Positions 1-8,851 of a DNA stretch of 50,816 nucleotides are shown here, piece by piece; within the stretch, counting starts at the first letter, position 1; each line of letters begins with the position of its first letter. Under the pieces are notes generated by a model. The model saw only the letters and a program-made list of their open reading frames with translations. It searched no databases and had not been told where the DNA came from. The position numbers and the translations under genes were made by a program. This stretch comes from Candidatus Binataceae bacterium (GTDB lineage: Bacteria > Desulfobacterota > Binatia > Binatales > Binataceae): assembly GCA_035500095.1 (NCBI GenBank), contig DATJXN010000121.1, forward strand, positions 1-50,816. Direction: 5' to 3'.

Positions 1-989
1 GTATAGAAATACGAGAAGAAGACGATCAGTCCCGCGTACATCGCCATATACAAGGGCTGACCATGCGCGAGCTGGCCACTGATCCAGCTTACCCACCCAG
101 GCGCGTTGGCGCCCCCGGAAAAACCGGCGATGGTGGCCGGCACCAGCAGAATGGAGCTGGCGAAGATCGGCGGGATCACGCCCGAAGTGTTGATCTTCAG
201 CGGCATATGGGTCGAGTCGCCACCGAACATGCGCGTGCCGACCTGGCGCTTCGGATACTGGATGACGATGCGGCGCTGCGCCCGCTCCATGAACACGATG
301 AAGGCGATCACCGCCACCGCGATCAGGATGAAGGCCAGGATGAACACCGGCGACAGCGCGCCGGTGCGGCCGAGTTCGAGGGTCGCGGCAAGCGCGTGCG
401 GCAGGTTGGCGACGATCCCGGCCATGATGATCAGCGAGATGCCGTTGCCGATGCCCCGTTCGGTTACCTGCTCGCCGATCCACATCACGAACAGCGAGCC
501 TGCGGTAACTGTCAGCACCGTGATGATGCGGAAGCTCCAGCCCGGAGCGTAAACCACCGATCCGCCGCCCGGCGCCTGGATGTGCTCGAGCGACACCGCG
601 ATCATGAAGCCTTGTACCACCGAGAGCAGGACGGTTCCGTAGCGCGTGTACTGGCTGATCTTGCGCCGCCCCGCCTCGCCCTCCTTGTACAGTTCGTCGA
701 GGTAGGGCCACGCGACCTTCAGCAGGTCGAGGATGATCGCGACCGAGATGTACGGCATGATCCCTAGCGCGAAAACCGAAAAGCGCTCGAGTGCGCCGCC
801 CGAGAACAGGTTGACCCATCCGAACAGCGTGCTCGATGCCGCGTCGAAAAATGCCGCAAGCGCCTGGCCATCGATACCTGGCGTGGGCACGGCAACGCCG
901 GCACGGTACACGACCAGCATCATGGCCGTGAACCACAGCCGCCGGCGCAGCTCGGGGATGCGCGAGGCGTTTGAGAACCCTTCAAGCAT
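1..989 (-). CDS. secY: Protein translocase subunit SecY (N-terminal part)
   Basis: SecY is the channel-forming inner-membrane subunit of the Sec translocon and works with SecE, which is also encoded in this window. The reading frame opens with MLEGFSNASRIPELRRR followed by hydrophobic segments such as LWFTAMMLVVYRAGV. It is still open at position 1, where it reads GLIVFFSYFYT, a typical SecY membrane stretch. About 329 codons are visible, so roughly the last quarter is missing. The ATG overlaps the rplO stop codon (shared ATGCTTGA), which suggests translational coupling. The position after rplO at the end of the spc cluster is the conserved one. Identification is firm; only the end is unknown. 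Confidence 0.96.
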   Translation of the reverse strand, partial: MLEGFSNASRIPELRRRLWFTAMMLVVYRAGVAVPTPGIDGQALAAFFDAASSTLFGWVNLFSGGALERFSVFALGIMPYISVAIILDLLKVAWPYLDELYKEGEAGRRKISQYTRYGTVLLSVVQGFMIAVSLEHIQAPGGGSVVYAPGWSFRIITVLTVTAGSLFVMWIGEQVTERGIGNGISLIIMAGIVANLPHALAATLELGRTGALSPVFILAFILIAVAVIAFIVFMERAQRRIVIQYPKRQVGTRMFGGDSTHMPLKINTSGVIPPIFASSILLVPATIAGFSGGANAPGWVSWISGQLAHGQPLYMAMYAGLIVFFSYFY

Positions 990-1461
990 TAAGCTTCGGG
1001 TTATCCTCGATTAACTCCGCCATACCTCCGGCCGCCGCGATCTTCTCTTTCGCGCTCGAGGAAAACGCATGCGCACGGATCGTCATCCGTCCCGCGAGCG
1101 TCCCGTCGCCGAGCACCTTGACCTTGTCCGCGGCGCGGATTATTCCGCGCGCAGCCATCAGCGCCGGATCGACCGTCTCGACGCCCAACTCGGCCAGCCG
1201 CTTGAGGTTGACCACCACGAATTCTTCACGCCGATCCTCGGCCTTCTGCAGGCGGCGAAATCCGCGCTTGGGCACTCGCCGCCGAAGCGGCATCTGGCCG
1301 CCTTCGTAACCCGGCGGCGTATTGCCGCCCGAGCGCGAACCCTTTCCCTTGTGACCGCGGCCCGCGGTCTTACCGCTGCCGGAACCGATTCCGCGGCCCA
1401 CCCGCGCATGGCGGCGCTTGGAGCCCGGGGATGGCTTGAGCGTACCTAAATCCACAGCCAT
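982..1461 (-). CDS. rplO: 50S ribosomal protein L15
   Basis: L15 is a late-assembly protein of the large subunit. The 159-residue product starts MAVDLGTLKPSPGSKRRHARVGRGIGSG, with the glycine- and arginine-rich N-terminal tail and the GHKGKGSRSG stretch characteristic of the family, followed by a globular C-terminal half. It lies between rpmD (one-base overlap) and secY (eight-base overlap), the normal spc order. Length is slightly above the usual 144-150 residues. Nothing is damaged. Confidence 0.97.
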   Translation of the reverse strand: MAVDLGTLKPSPGSKRRHARVGRGIGSGSGKTAGRGHKGKGSRSGGNTPPGYEGGQMPLRRRVPKRGFRRLQKAEDRREEFVVVNLKRLAELGVETVDPALMAARGIIRAADKVKVLGDGTLAGRMTIRAHAFSSSAKEKIAAAGGMAELIEDNPKLNA

Positions 1462-1643
1462 TACTTTTTCACTTCGGCGACCAGGTGCACCACCCGGCGC
1501 AGCATGCCCTCGACCGCCGGGGTCCGCACGAGTTCGCTCTCGCTACCCACGCGGCGAAGCCCCAGCCCCTTGAGCGTCTGGCGCACGCGGTCCTTGGTCC
1601 CGATCGGACTGCGCACCAGCTTAATTCTGATCGACTCCGTCAT
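1461..1643 (-). CDS. rpmD: 50S ribosomal protein L30
   Basis: L30 is a small 60-residue protein of the large subunit. Recognisable features are the start MTESIRIKLVRSPIGTKD, the RQTLKGLGLRRVGSE core and the C-terminal stretch GMLRRVVHLVAEV. Length is exactly that expected. It is 39 bases downstream of rpsE and overlaps rplO by one base, as part of the spc run of genes. Confidence 0.96.
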   Translation of the reverse strand: MTESIRIKLVRSPIGTKDRVRQTLKGLGLRRVGSESELVRTPAVEGMLRRVVHLVAEVKK

Positions 1644-1682
1644 TCGCGTGCGTTTCTCCCTGGTCTAGCCCCGTTACCCGTT

Positions 1683-2189
1683 TCAGGCCGCGGCCGGGCG
1701 CTTCGGCCCGCTTTCGCGCGTGCGCAAAATGTCCTGCGGGCTGCGCAGCTCGGCGAGCGCCTCGAGCGTTGCCTTCACCAGGTTGTGCGGGTTCGACGAA
1801 CCCAGTCGCTTGGTGAGAATATTGCGTATCCCGGCCAGTTCCACCACGGCGCGCACGCCGCCCGCCGCGATCACGCCCGTGCCTTCGGAGGCCGGTTTGA
1901 GAATCACCTTGCCCGCACCGAAGCGGCCGAGCACCTCGTGCGGAATCGTTCCTTCGCGCAGCGGCACCCGCATCAGATTCTTCTTCGCTCGCTCGACGCC
2001 CTTGCGGATCGCCTCGGGCACTTCGTTGGCCTTGCCGAGACCGAATCCCACCAGGCCGTTTTGATCGCCGGCCACCACCAACGCGCTGAAACTGAAGCGC
2101 CGGCCACCCTTGACGACCTTGGCCACCCGGTTGATATGGACGACCTTTTCCTTGATATCGAGCCCTTGCGTTTCTATCCGCTGTGCCAC
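1683..2189 (-). CDS. rpsE: 30S ribosomal protein S5
   Basis: S5 contributes to decoding fidelity and mRNA unwinding in the small subunit. The 168-residue protein has the double-stranded-RNA-binding S5 N-domain ([21 protein letters not shown], then [15 protein letters not shown]) and the C-terminal domain ([18 protein letters not shown], then [14 protein letters not shown]). It ends in a short basic, alanine-rich tail. It is preceded by rplR with a 24-base gap. Confidence 0.97.
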   Translation of the reverse strand: MAQRIETQGLDIKEKVVHINRVAKVVKGGRRFSFSALVVAGDQNGLVGFGLGKANEVPEAIRKGVERAKKNLMRVPLREGTIPHEVLGRFGAGKVILKPASEGTGVIAAGGVRAVVELAGIRNILTKRLGSSNPHNLVKATLEALAELRSPQDILRTRESGPKRPAAA

Positions 2190-2213
2190 GATGCTCCCGT
2201 TTGCCCGGCGTCC

Positions 2214-2576
2214 TTAGAACTTGAGTCCGGCTTCGCGCGCCGCGTCGGCCAGTGCTTTCACCCGGCCGTGATAGAGAAAGCCGTTACGATCGAAGATGAC
2301 CTGGCTGATTCCCGTGCTGAGACAGCGCTCGGCGATCGTCTTGCCGATCACCTTGGCGGCCTGCACGTTGCGCTGGCTCTTGAGCCCCTCGCGCAGCTCG
2401 GCGCTGAGCGTCGAGGCGGCCGCAAGCGTCCGGCCCGATTCGTCGGACACCACCTGCGCGTAAATATGGTTGAGCGAACGGTAAACCGAGAGCCGCGGCC
2501 GCTGGTCGCTGCCCCGTACCTGGCGCCGCACGCGCCGGCGCCGCTCCATCCGCTTTGCAAATCGCTCCGCAGCCAT
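2214..2576 (-). CDS. rplR: 50S ribosomal protein L18
   Basis: L18 binds 5S rRNA together with L5 and carries it into the central protuberance. The 120-residue sequence shows the basic N terminus ([20 protein letters not shown]), [20 protein letters not shown] and the conserved C-terminal half [25 protein letters not shown]. Length is standard. It sits between rplF and rpsE with 24-base gaps on both sides. Confidence 0.97.
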   Translation of the reverse strand: MAAERFAKRMERRRRVRRQVRGSDQRPRLSVYRSLNHIYAQVVSDESGRTLAAASTLSAELREGLKSQRNVQAAKVIGKTIAERCLSTGISQVIFDRNGFLYHGRVKALADAAREAGLKF

Positions 2577-2600
2577 CTCTTTTGATCCGCTCCCGCGGGA

Positions 2601-3152
2601 CTAGCCCGCCGCCGCTCCGGCCGCAGCCTTGCCGGCCTTGCGGCGAATCTTCTCGGTGGCGTACTTGATCCCCTTGCCCTTGTACGGCTCGGGCGGCCTC
2701 AGTTCGCGCACCTCGGCAGCAACCGATCCAATCAACTGCCGATCCGCACTTTCCAGCGTGATCAACACCTGCCGATCGACCTTGGCGGTCACGCCAGGCG
2801 GCAGCTGGTACACGACCGGATGCGAGTAGCCGAGCGAAAGGTGAATATTGCTGCCGCGAACCTCGGCCCGATAGCCGACGCCGTTGATCTCGAGCTGCCG
2901 GGTGAAGCCCTTGCCCACGCCCTCCGCCATGTTGGCGACCAGCTTGCGCACGAGCCCGTGCAGCGCGCGTTCCCGTTGCGAATCGCCCGGGCGCTTCACT
3001 TCGATCATCGAGTCGCCAATCTCGAGCGCGAAACCCGACGGTATCCTGATTTCGAGCTTGCCCTTGGGACCCTCGACCTTGAGCAGGTCGCCCGCAAGCT
3101 GGGCCTTCACGCCCTTTTCCAGGACCACCGGCAATCTGCCTATGCGCGACAC
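2601..3152 (-). CDS. rplF: 50S ribosomal protein L6
   Basis: L6 binds near the sarcin-ricin loop and the factor-binding site of the large subunit. I place the start at the GTG at 3152 (product VSRIGRLPVVLEKG..., 183 residues) because the family normally begins MSRIG and an AGGGAG ribosome-binding site lies eight bases upstream. The frame is open further upstream, but that part antisenses no domain and overlaps rpsH, so I reject it. The conserved LEINGVGYRAEV and RPPEPYKGKGIKYATE motifs are present. The C terminus carries an added Ala/Gly-rich tail. Confidence 0.96.
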   Translation of the reverse strand: MSRIGRLPVVLEKGVKAQLAGDLLKVEGPKGKLEIRIPSGFALEIGDSMIEVKRPGDSQRERALHGLVRKLVANMAEGVGKGFTRQLEINGVGYRAEVRGSNIHLSLGYSHPVVYQLPPGVTAKVDRQVLITLESADRQLIGSVAAEVRELRPPEPYKGKGIKYATEKIRRKAGKAAAGAAAG

Positions 3153-3163
3153 GGTGCTTCTCC

Positions 3164-3562
3164 CTACCAGACCCGCAGCAGGATTTCGCCGCCGACCTTC
3201 TTGCGCCGCGCCTGGCGATCGGTCATCACCCCGAGCGGCGTCGTCACCACCTGCACGCCCATCCCATGCGGCACGCGCGGCATCGAGTCCGCGCCCGCGT
3301 AGCGGCGCAGACTGGGGCGGCTGACGCGCTCGATTCCTCGGATCACCGGCTCGCGCTCGCCCGAGTAGCGCAGCCCCACGAGCAGCTTCTTGTTGGGGAT
3401 TTCGCCGGCGACCTCGACGCCGCCGAGAAAGCCCTCGGCCGAGAGCGTGCGGCAAATCGCCTCGCGCATGCGCGAGTGGGGGACTTCGACCTGGCTGTAA
3501 CGCGCGTGCATGGCGTTGCGAATCCGGGTCAGCAACTCAGCGATGGGATCGGTCTGCGACAT
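3164..3562 (-). CDS. rpsH: 30S ribosomal protein S8
   Basis: S8 binds the central domain of 16S rRNA and, in enterobacteria, represses translation of the spc operon. The 132-residue product begins MSQTDPIAELLTRIRNAMHA and ends with the diagnostic C-terminal motif PHGMGVQVVTTPLGVMTDRQA, then KVGGEILLRVW. It is 11 bases upstream of rplF. The 122-base spacer before it contains a tandem repeat described separately. Confidence 0.97.
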   Translation of the reverse strand: MSQTDPIAELLTRIRNAMHARYSQVEVPHSRMREAICRTLSAEGFLGGVEVAGEIPNKKLLVGLRYSGEREPVIRGIERVSRPSLRRYAGADSMPRVPHGMGVQVVTTPLGVMTDRQARRKKVGGEILLRVW

Positions 3563-3592
3563 TAAGCCTGTTTGATCCTTTTATCCGTCGAT

Positions 3593-3656
3593 CCTGCTTT
3601 AACTGCGCGCCTGCTTTAACTGCCGGCCTTCTTTAACTGCCGGCCTTGTCCGCCGG
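3593..3656. repeat. 17-bp tandem repeat in rpsN-rpsH spacer
   Basis: Three consecutive 17-base units read CCTGCTTTAACTGCGCG, CCTGCTTTAACTGCCGG and CCTTCTTTAACTGCCGG on the plus strand, followed by a degenerate 13-base fourth unit. They fill half of the 122-base spacer between rpsN and rpsH. No gene is visible in this spacer. The repeat looks like replication slippage; any effect on spc transcript folding is unknown. Confidence 0.85.
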
Positions 3657-3684
3657 CTCCTCAAAACGATCGTCAAGTCCGGCC

Positions 3685-3870
3685 CTACCAGCTCGCCTTG
3701 GTCACGCCCGGCAACGCGCCGCGCAACGCATTCTTGCGCAGGCACAGCCGGCACATCTTGAACCGCCGGTAGAAAGCCCGTGCGCGTCCGCACAGCGGAC
3801 AGCGGTTGTGCTGGCGGGTCGGGAACTTGGGCTTGCGCTGCGCCTTCACGCGCAGACAGGTTTTCGCCAT
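3685..3870 (-). CDS. rpsN: 30S ribosomal protein S14, zinc-binding type (type Z)
   Basis: S14 sits in the head of the small subunit. This is the short, 61-residue zinc-binding (C+) form, with CPLC at residues 24-27 and CRLC at 40-43 as the metal ligands and the usual ending LPGVTKASW. Other bacteria carry the long zinc-free form of about 100 residues. It lies 11 bases after rplE in the normal L5-S14-S8 order. Confidence 0.97.
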   Translation of the reverse strand: MAKTCLRVKAQRKPKFPTRQHNRCPLCGRARAFYRRFKMCRLCLRKNALRGALPGVTKASW

Positions 3871-3881
3871 CGCTTCCTACC

Positions 3882-4601
3882 TTACGCCGCTCGCGCCGCG
3901 GCCTCGCGCTCGAGCGCTCCGCGAAACGGCATGCCCAGTGCGCGGAGCAGGGTGTAACCCTCGAAGTCGCTCCGCGCGGTCGTGTTGATCGTCACCGTCA
4001 GTCCCTTGACGCGCTCGACCTTGTCCAGGTTGAGCTCGGGGAAAATCGTATGCTCGCGCAGGCCGAGCGAATAGTTGCCGCGCCCGTCGAAGGCCTTGTC
4101 GCTGACGCCGCGAAAGTCGCGCACGCGCGCGAGCGATACGCTCACCAGCCGGTCGAAAAATTCATACATCCGCTCGCGCCGCAAAGTGACCATCACGCCG
4201 ATCGGCATGCCTTCGCGCAGCTTGAAATTCGAGATCGCCTTGCGCGCCCGCGTGATGACCGGTTTCTGGCCCGTCACCAGCTTGAGCTCCTCGACCGCGG
4301 CGTCGAGAATCTTGGCGTTGTCGCGCGCCTCGTTGAGCGCCATGTTGATCACGATCTTCTCGAGCCGCGGCGCACGCATCACGTTCTCGATCTTGAGCTC
4401 GCGCATCAGCGCCGGCCGGATCTCCTGCTCGTAGCGCACCCTAAGGCGCGCCGGCACCTTGACCTCGGGCTCGCGCGGCTTGGCCTCGACCCGCGGGCCA
4501 CCCGCCGCGCCGCCGCCTGCTCCGTCGCCGCCCTTTTTGCCCTGGCGCTCACCCTTGGGCTCTTTCTTCGGCTTCTGCGCCTTGTCCTTTTCGTCCGCCA
4601 T
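3882..4601 (-). CDS. rplE: 50S ribosomal protein L5 with long charged N-terminal extension
   Basis: L5 binds 5S rRNA and forms bridges to the small subunit. The core begins around residue 50 ([16 protein letters not shown]) and carries the family motifs [35 protein letters not shown] and the C-terminal GMPFRGA. Before it lies an extension of about 50 residues rich in Lys, Glu, Gly and Pro ([20 protein letters not shown] and onward) that typical L5 proteins of about 180 residues lack. I chose the ATG at 4601, which overlaps the rplX stop by one base (TGATG); a GTG one codon earlier is possible. The extension is predicted disordered from composition, and its function is unknown. Confidence 0.94.
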   Translation of the reverse strand: MADEKDKAQKPKKEPKGERQGKKGGDGAGGGAAGGPRVEAKPREPEVKVPARLRVRYEQEIRPALMRELKIENVMRAPRLEKIVINMALNEARDNAKILDAAVEELKLVTGQKPVITRARKAISNFKLREGMPIGVMVTLRRERMYEFFDRLVSVSLARVRDFRGVSDKAFDGRGNYSLGLREHTIFPELNLDKVERVKGLTVTINTTARSDFEGYTLLRALGMPFRGALEREAAARAA

Positions 4602-4942
4602 CACTCGTTACCCAGCGCTTCGCCGCAGCGGCGGCACATGCGCGAGCGTGTCCCGTCGGTCGCGGCCTTGATTCCCACGCGCACCGGCGCGTTGCAGCGC
4701 TCGCAGAACACCATCACGTTGGAGATGTCGATCGGCGCTTCCTTCTCGACGATTCCGCCGGGGCTCGCCGCGCCGCGCGGCTTCGAATGGCGCTTGACAA
4801 CATTAAGCCGTTCGATAATCACTCGGCCGGAGGCCGGGATCACCTTGAGCACCTTGCCGGTCTTGCCCCGCTCGCGCCCGGTGATGACCATCACCATGTC
4901 GTTTTTCTTGATCGGATACTTGGCCGCGCCGCGTTCCATCAC
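4601..4942 (-). CDS. rplX: 50S ribosomal protein L24
   Basis: L24 is an assembly-initiating protein of the large subunit. The 113-residue product contains the KOW motif ([21 protein letters not shown]) and the [10 protein letters not shown] stretch. Its C-terminal third has a zinc-ribbon-like arrangement, CERC then CRRC about 24 residues later, found in many bacterial L24 proteins. Its ATG overlaps the rplN stop by four bases (ATGA) and its stop overlaps rplE. Confidence 0.96.
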   Translation of the reverse strand: MMERGAAKYPIKKNDMVMVITGRERGKTGKVLKVIPASGRVIIERLNVVKRHSKPRGAASPGGIVEKEAPIDISNVMVFCERCNAPVRVGIKAATDGTRSRMCRRCGEALGNE

Positions 4943-5307
4943 AGCACCTCCGGCGCCAGCGAAATGATCTTGAGAAAGCGCTTGGCGCGCAGCTCGCGGG
5001 CCACGGGGCCGAAAATACGCGTGCCGATCGGCTCGTGCTGCGCGTCGACCAGCACCGCCGAGTTGTCGTCGAAGCGGATGTAACTACCGTCGTTGCGGCT
5101 GATCTCCTTGTTGGTGCGCACGATTACGGCGTGCGCGACATCGCCCTTCTTGACCTTGGCGTTGGGGATCGCCTCGCGTATCGCAACCACGATAACGTCG
5201 CCCACGGTCGCGTAGCGCCGGCGCGAGCCGCCCAGCACCTTGATGCACATCACCTTGCGCGCGCCCGAATTATCGGCCACGTCCAGCACCGTTCGCATCT
5301 GCACCAT
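4939..5307 (-). CDS. rplN: 50S ribosomal protein L14
   Basis: L14 lies at the subunit interface. The start is the ATG at 5307, giving a 122-residue protein [20 protein letters not shown], which is the usual family start and length; the frame is open upstream but has no L14 homology there. Conserved [22 protein letters not shown] and the ending [10 protein letters not shown] are present. It is 17 bases downstream of rpsQ and overlaps rplX. Confidence 0.97.
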   Translation of the reverse strand: MVQMRTVLDVADNSGARKVMCIKVLGGSRRRYATVGDVIVVAIREAIPNAKVKKGDVAHAVIVRTNKEISRNDGSYIRFDDNSAVLVDAQHEPIGTRIFGPVARELRAKRFLKIISLAPEVL

Positions 5308-5324
5308 CTGACGCCTGCGCTCCC

Positions 5325-5579
5325 CTAACCGGCGGCCCGCGCCAGCACCTTGCTGACGCGCCAGCGCTTGCGTCGCGAAAGCGGCGGCGATTCGATCACC
5401 AGCACGCGATCGCCCTCGTGGCACTCGCCCCGTTCGTCATGCGCCATCAGGCGCGTGCGCTGGCGGATCCGTTTGCCGTACAGCGGATGCTGAACCAGCC
5501 GGTCCACCCGCACCACCACGGTCTTGGCCGCCTTGGCCGAGACCACGACGCCCACGCGCTGTTTAACTCGCTCTCGCAT
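5325..5579 (-). CDS. rpsQ: 30S ribosomal protein S17
   Basis: S17 binds 16S rRNA early in small-subunit assembly. The 84-residue product from the ATG at 5579 starts [20 protein letters not shown] and has the family motif [19 protein letters not shown] and [16 protein letters not shown]. The start lies inside the 3' end of rpmC (17-base overlap), so translational coupling is likely. Confidence 0.96.
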   Translation of the reverse strand: MRERVKQRVGVVVSAKAAKTVVVRVDRLVQHPLYGKRIRQRTRLMAHDERGECHEGDRVLVIESPPLSRRKRWRVSKVLARAAG

Positions 5580-5817
5580 CGTTCGCCTTTGCCGCCGCAG
5601 ACCCCGCGGCGCCGGCCGCACCCGCCACCGGTCCGCTCTTTTGCCGCAGCAGAGTCATGATCCGCGCGAGTTCCTTGCGCGCGCGCCGGTAGTTCGACGG
5701 ATTGTCGAGCTGATTGGTGCGCAGCTTGAGCTTGAGGCGGAAGATCTCTTCGCGCGCCTCGCGCTCCTTGACTCGCAGGTCGCCCGCGTTCATCTGTTTG
5801 AGTTCGTCAAGCTCCAA
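5563..5817 (-). CDS. rpmC: 50S ribosomal protein L29
   Basis: L29 lies near the polypeptide exit tunnel and helps form the docking site for signal recognition particle and trigger factor. The N-terminal 60 residues are a typical L29 helical hairpin ([14 protein letters not shown], then [20 protein letters not shown], then [17 protein letters not shown]). After this comes a tail of about 24 residues dominated by Ala and Gly, which is unusual in length. It overlaps rplP (11 bases) and rpsQ (17 bases). Confidence 0.95.
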   Translation of the reverse strand: MELDELKQMNAGDLRVKEREAREEIFRLKLKLRTNQLDNPSNYRRARKELARIMTLLRQKSGPVAGAAGAAGSAAAKANDARAS

Positions 5818-6232
5818 GGCTTTCGCTCTCCCGCTCGATCACGATCGTCTTGATCGGCAGCTTGTGCGACGCGAGCCGCATCGCCTCGTGCGCGGTTGCC
5901 CGGTCGACCCCTTCCATCTCGAACAGGATGCGCCCCGGCCGCACCACCGCGGTCCAGCCCTCGGGACCACCCTTGCCCTTGCCCATCCGGGTCTCGGCCG
6001 GCTTCTTGGTGAACGGCTTGTCGGGAAAAACCCGAATCCACACGCGCCCGCCGCGCTTGATATGACGGGTGAGCGCGATCCGCGCGGCCTCGAGCGCGCG
6101 GGTATCGACGCGGGCGGTCTCGACGCTCTTGAGCCCGTAGTCGCCGAAGGCGAGCTCGAGGCCGCGCGACTCCGCGCCGCGCACCCGGCCCTTCTGGATC
6201 TTGCGATACTTAACTTTCTTGGGCTGAAGCAT
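5807..6232 (-). CDS. rplP: 50S ribosomal protein L16
   Basis: L16 organises the A-site tRNA-binding region of the large subunit. The 141-residue product starts [17 protein letters not shown] and contains [38 protein letters not shown] and the C-terminal [16 protein letters not shown]. Length is normal. It follows rpsC after 41 bases and overlaps rpmC by 11 bases. Confidence 0.97.
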   Translation of the reverse strand: MLQPKKVKYRKIQKGRVRGAESRGLELAFGDYGLKSVETARVDTRALEAARIALTRHIKRGGRVWIRVFPDKPFTKKPAETRMGKGKGGPEGWTAVVRPGRILFEMEGVDRATAHEAMRLASHKLPIKTIVIERESESLGA

Positions 6233-6273
6233 TATGCAGTCCCACTAACACGCTCTTTGCGTCAACCGATCCG

Positions 6274-6954
6274 TCACTGCTGATGGGCTGCGCTCATGCC
6301 CGAACGCCTGAGGTCCTCTTCCTTGCGGGTCAGGACCTCGCCGCGGAAAATCCATACCTTGACGCCGATCTGGCCGTAAGTGGTGCGCGCCTCGGCGAAG
6401 CCGTAGGCCACGTCCGCGCGCAGCGTTTGCAGCGGCACGCGTCCTTCGCGATACCACTCCACGCGCGCGATCTCCGCGCCGCCCAGGCGTCCCGCGACGT
6501 GCACCTTGACGCCCTGCGCGCCCATCCGCATCGCGCGCAGCACCGCTTCTTTCATCGCGCGGCGAAACGCCACGCGCCGCTCGAGCTGCAGCGCAATATT
6601 TTCCGCGACCAGCTGCGGATCGAGGTCGGGACGGCGCACTTCATGGATATTGATGAACGCCTCCTTGCCCTTGATCAGCTTCTGGATGTCGCCCTTGAGC
6701 TTGTCGATCTCCGCACCCTTTTTGCCGATCACGATTCCGGGGCGCGCCGTATGAATGTTGATCTTGGCCTTGTTGGCCATGCGCTCGATTTCGATCCGCG
6801 AGATGCCGGCGTGGTAGAGGCGGCGCTTGATGAAATCGCGCAGCTTCAGATCTTCGTGCAGCAGCGCGGCGTAGTTGTGCGAGGCGTACCACTTGGAATC
6901 CCAGCCTTCGATAATTCCGAGCCGAAGCCCGCGCGGATGCGATTTCTGTCCCAT
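6274..6954 (-). CDS. rpsC: 30S ribosomal protein S3
   Basis: S3 forms part of the mRNA entry channel and its helicase activity. The 226-residue product begins [24 protein letters not shown]. It has a KH type 2 domain with the GKKGAEI loop and the C-terminal domain motif [20 protein letters not shown]. The normal ending [14 protein letters not shown] sequence ([12 protein letters not shown]) is followed by a short charged tail. It starts six bases after rplV. Confidence 0.97.
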   Translation of the reverse strand: MGQKSHPRGLRLGIIEGWDSKWYASHNYAALLHEDLKLRDFIKRRLYHAGISRIEIERMANKAKINIHTARPGIVIGKKGAEIDKLKGDIQKLIKGKEAFINIHEVRRPDLDPQLVAENIALQLERRVAFRRAMKEAVLRAMRMGAQGVKVHVAGRLGGAEIARVEWYREGRVPLQTLRADVAYGFAEARTTYGQIGVKVWIFRGEVLTRKEEDLRRSGMSAAHQQ

Positions 6955-6960
6955 GACTAC

Positions 6961-7299
6961 CTACGAGGCGTTCTCGTCAACCACCACCGTCAGATGGCTG
7001 CTGCGCTTTAGGATCGGCGTTGAATGCATATGTGCACGCGCGATCGAACGTTTCCAGGTCGGGCCCGTGTCGGCCGTCGCGCGTTTGACGTACAGCCGGT
7101 CTTCGTCGACGTTCTGCTGGTCGCGGGCGTTGGCCACCGCCGCCAGCAGGGTCTTGGACACGACCTTGGCGCCGCGCTTGGGCGTGAACTCGAGCACGGA
7201 CAGCGCGAGATCGATTTTCTTGCCCACGATAAGCTCGCACACCAGCCTAAGCTTCTGCGGCGAGATACGTACATGACGGGTTCTGGCCACCGATTCCAT
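6961..7299 (-). CDS. rplV: 50S ribosomal protein L22
   Basis: L22 lines the exit tunnel; its beta-hairpin contributes to the constriction where macrolides bind nearby. The 112-residue sequence has VRISPQKLRLVCELIVGKK near the start and the hairpin region YVKRATADTGPTWKRSIARA. The gap to rpsS is 11 bases. I see no obvious deletion in the hairpin. Confidence 0.96.
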   Translation of the reverse strand: MESVARTRHVRISPQKLRLVCELIVGKKIDLALSVLEFTPKRGAKVVSKTLLAAVANARDQQNVDEDRLYVKRATADTGPTWKRSIARAHMHSTPILKRSSHLTVVVDENAS

Positions 7300-7310
7300 C
7301 GCGAAGCCTC

Positions 7311-7643
7311 TCAGCCTCCCGTCGCCGCCGGTTTCGCCGCCGACGGCGGAGCAGCCGGGGCGCCCGCGCTCTTGACCTCGCCCTTGCGGTCACCGGCATG
7401 GCCATGGAAAGTGCGGGTGGGAGAAAATTCGCCGAGCTTATGGCCGACCATGTTCTCGGTGCAGTAGACCGGGATGAACTTGTGGCCGTTATGCACCGCG
7501 AAGGTCAGCCCCACCATGTCCGGCACGATCATCGAGCGGCGCGACCAGGTGCGGATGATCCGCTTGTCGCCCGCGGCGAGCGCGGCCGTGACCTTGCGTT
7601 CGAGATGGCCGTCGATGAACGGACCTTTTTTAAGCGATCTCAT
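7311..7643 (-). CDS. rpsS: 30S ribosomal protein S19
   Basis: S19 forms a dimer-like assembly with S13 in the head of the small subunit. From the ATG at 7643 the 110-residue protein starts [18 protein letters not shown] and contains [20 protein letters not shown] and [19 protein letters not shown], the diagnostic C-terminal core. S19 normally ends near residue 92; here about 18 extra Ala/Pro-rich residues follow. The upstream extension of the frame overlaps rplB and is not used. Confidence 0.96.
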   Translation of the reverse strand: MRSLKKGPFIDGHLERKVTAALAAGDKRIIRTWSRRSMIVPDMVGLTFAVHNGHKFIPVYCTENMVGHKLGEFSPTRTFHGHAGDRKGEVKSAGAPAAPPSAAKPAATGG

Positions 7644-7657
7644 TTTCCAGCTTCCGC

Positions 7658-8488
7658 CTAACGCTTGCCCTTGGGCCGGCGGCTCACGATGTAATGATCC
7701 GACGGCTTCTTGCCGCGCGTCTTGTAACCCTTGGCCGGCTGTCCCCACGGCGATTGCGGGTGATTCCCCTTTGACCGCCCCTCGCCGCCGCCGTGCGGAT
7801 GATCGACCGGATTCATCGCCATCCCGCGCACATGCGGGCGTTTGCCCAGATGACGGCTGCGGCCGGCCTTGCCGATCGAAATATTTTCATAGTCCAGGTT
7901 GCCGACCTGGCCGATGGTCGCGCGGCACTCGGCCAGCACCATCCGCTGCTCGCCCGAGGGCAGCTTGAGCAGCGCGAACTTGCCTTCCTTGGCCATCAAC
8001 TGCGCTGAGGCTCCCGCACCGCGCACCATTTGCGCGCCTGCGCCGGGCTTGAGCTCGACCCCGTGCACCAGCGTGCCGAGCGGGATGTTCTTGAGCGCGA
8101 GCGCATTGCCCGGCTTGATGTCGGCCTGCGGCCCGGACTCGACCTTGTCGCCCGGCTTGAGCCCTTCGGGTGCCAGGATGTAGCGTTTGTCGCCGTCGGC
8201 GTAGTGCAGCAGGGCGATATTGGCCGAGCGGTTGGGATCGTATTCCAGCGCCGCAACGATCGCCGCTACGCCATCGCGGTCGCGCTTGAAATCGATAATC
8301 CGCAGACGGCGCTTGTGGCCACCGCCGCGATGGCGCGAAGTCATCCGCCCGCGATTGTTGCGGCCGCCCGAGTGTTTGAGCGGCGCGAGCAGACGCTTCT
8401 CGGGCGCCTTGGCGGTAAGGTCGGAAAAGTCCGCCAGCTGCATGAAGCGCTGCCCCGGCGTCCTCGGATTGAGCTGTATTACCGCCAT
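7658..8488 (-). CDS. rplB: 50S ribosomal protein L2
   Basis: L2 is needed for subunit association and peptidyl transferase function. The 276-residue product carries [19 protein letters not shown], the RNA-binding core and the signature [19 protein letters not shown], including the conserved histidine of HPHGGG, followed by [16 protein letters not shown]. Length is standard. It lies between rplW (75-base spacer) and rpsS (14 bases). Confidence 0.98.
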   Translation of the reverse strand: MAVIQLNPRTPGQRFMQLADFSDLTAKAPEKRLLAPLKHSGGRNNRGRMTSRHRGGGHKRRLRIIDFKRDRDGVAAIVAALEYDPNRSANIALLHYADGDKRYILAPEGLKPGDKVESGPQADIKPGNALALKNIPLGTLVHGVELKPGAGAQMVRGAGASAQLMAKEGKFALLKLPSGEQRMVLAECRATIGQVGNLDYENISIGKAGRSRHLGKRPHVRGMAMNPVDHPHGGGEGRSKGNHPQSPWGQPAKGYKTRGKKPSDHYIVSRRPKGKR

Positions 8489-8563
8489 CGCAAAATCACC
8501 CGATTACCAAATCAGCCGGACTGCCCGATCAAAACCGTTCGTCAAAAGTCACCGCGCAAAATC

Positions 8564-8851
8564 CTAGACGCCCTCGAAGAACTCGATCTTGTCGCCTTCC
8601 TTGAGCGTCACGTAAGCCTTCTTCCAGTCCGCGCGCGCGCCCACGATCCGGCCGCGCCGGCTCTTCTTGCCGAGCATCTTGAGCGTCCGCACCTTGAGCA
8701 CGGTCACCTTGAACATGCGCTCGACCACCTCGCGAATCGCGTCCTTGCTCGCCTCCGGGCGCACGCGGAACACGACCTGGTTGCCCTGCTCGTTGACCGC
8801 CGTGCCCTTCTCGGTGATGAGCGGCGCGAGAATCAGGCTCTCCGTGCTCAT
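8564..8851 (-). CDS. rplW: 50S ribosomal protein L23
   Basis: L23 stands at the tunnel exit and docks trigger factor and SRP. The 95-residue product from the ATG at 8851 reads MSTESLILAPLITEKGT, then NQVVFRVRPEASKDAIREVV and VRTLKMLGKKSRRGR, all typical L23. The start overlaps the rplD stop by four bases (ATGA). The ORF extending further upstream in this frame is antisense-like noise over rplD. Confidence 0.96.
   Translation of the reverse strand: MSTESLILAPLITEKGTAVNEQGNQVVFRVRPEASKDAIREVVERMFKVTVLKVRTLKMLGKKSRRGRIVGARADWKKAYVTLKEGDKIEFFEGV

Noticed and set aside
3153..3455. N-terminal extension of the L6 frame upstream of 3152
   Set aside because: It overlaps rpsH out of frame, and no L6 family member has this region; the GTG at 3152 has a ribosome-binding site and the standard start.
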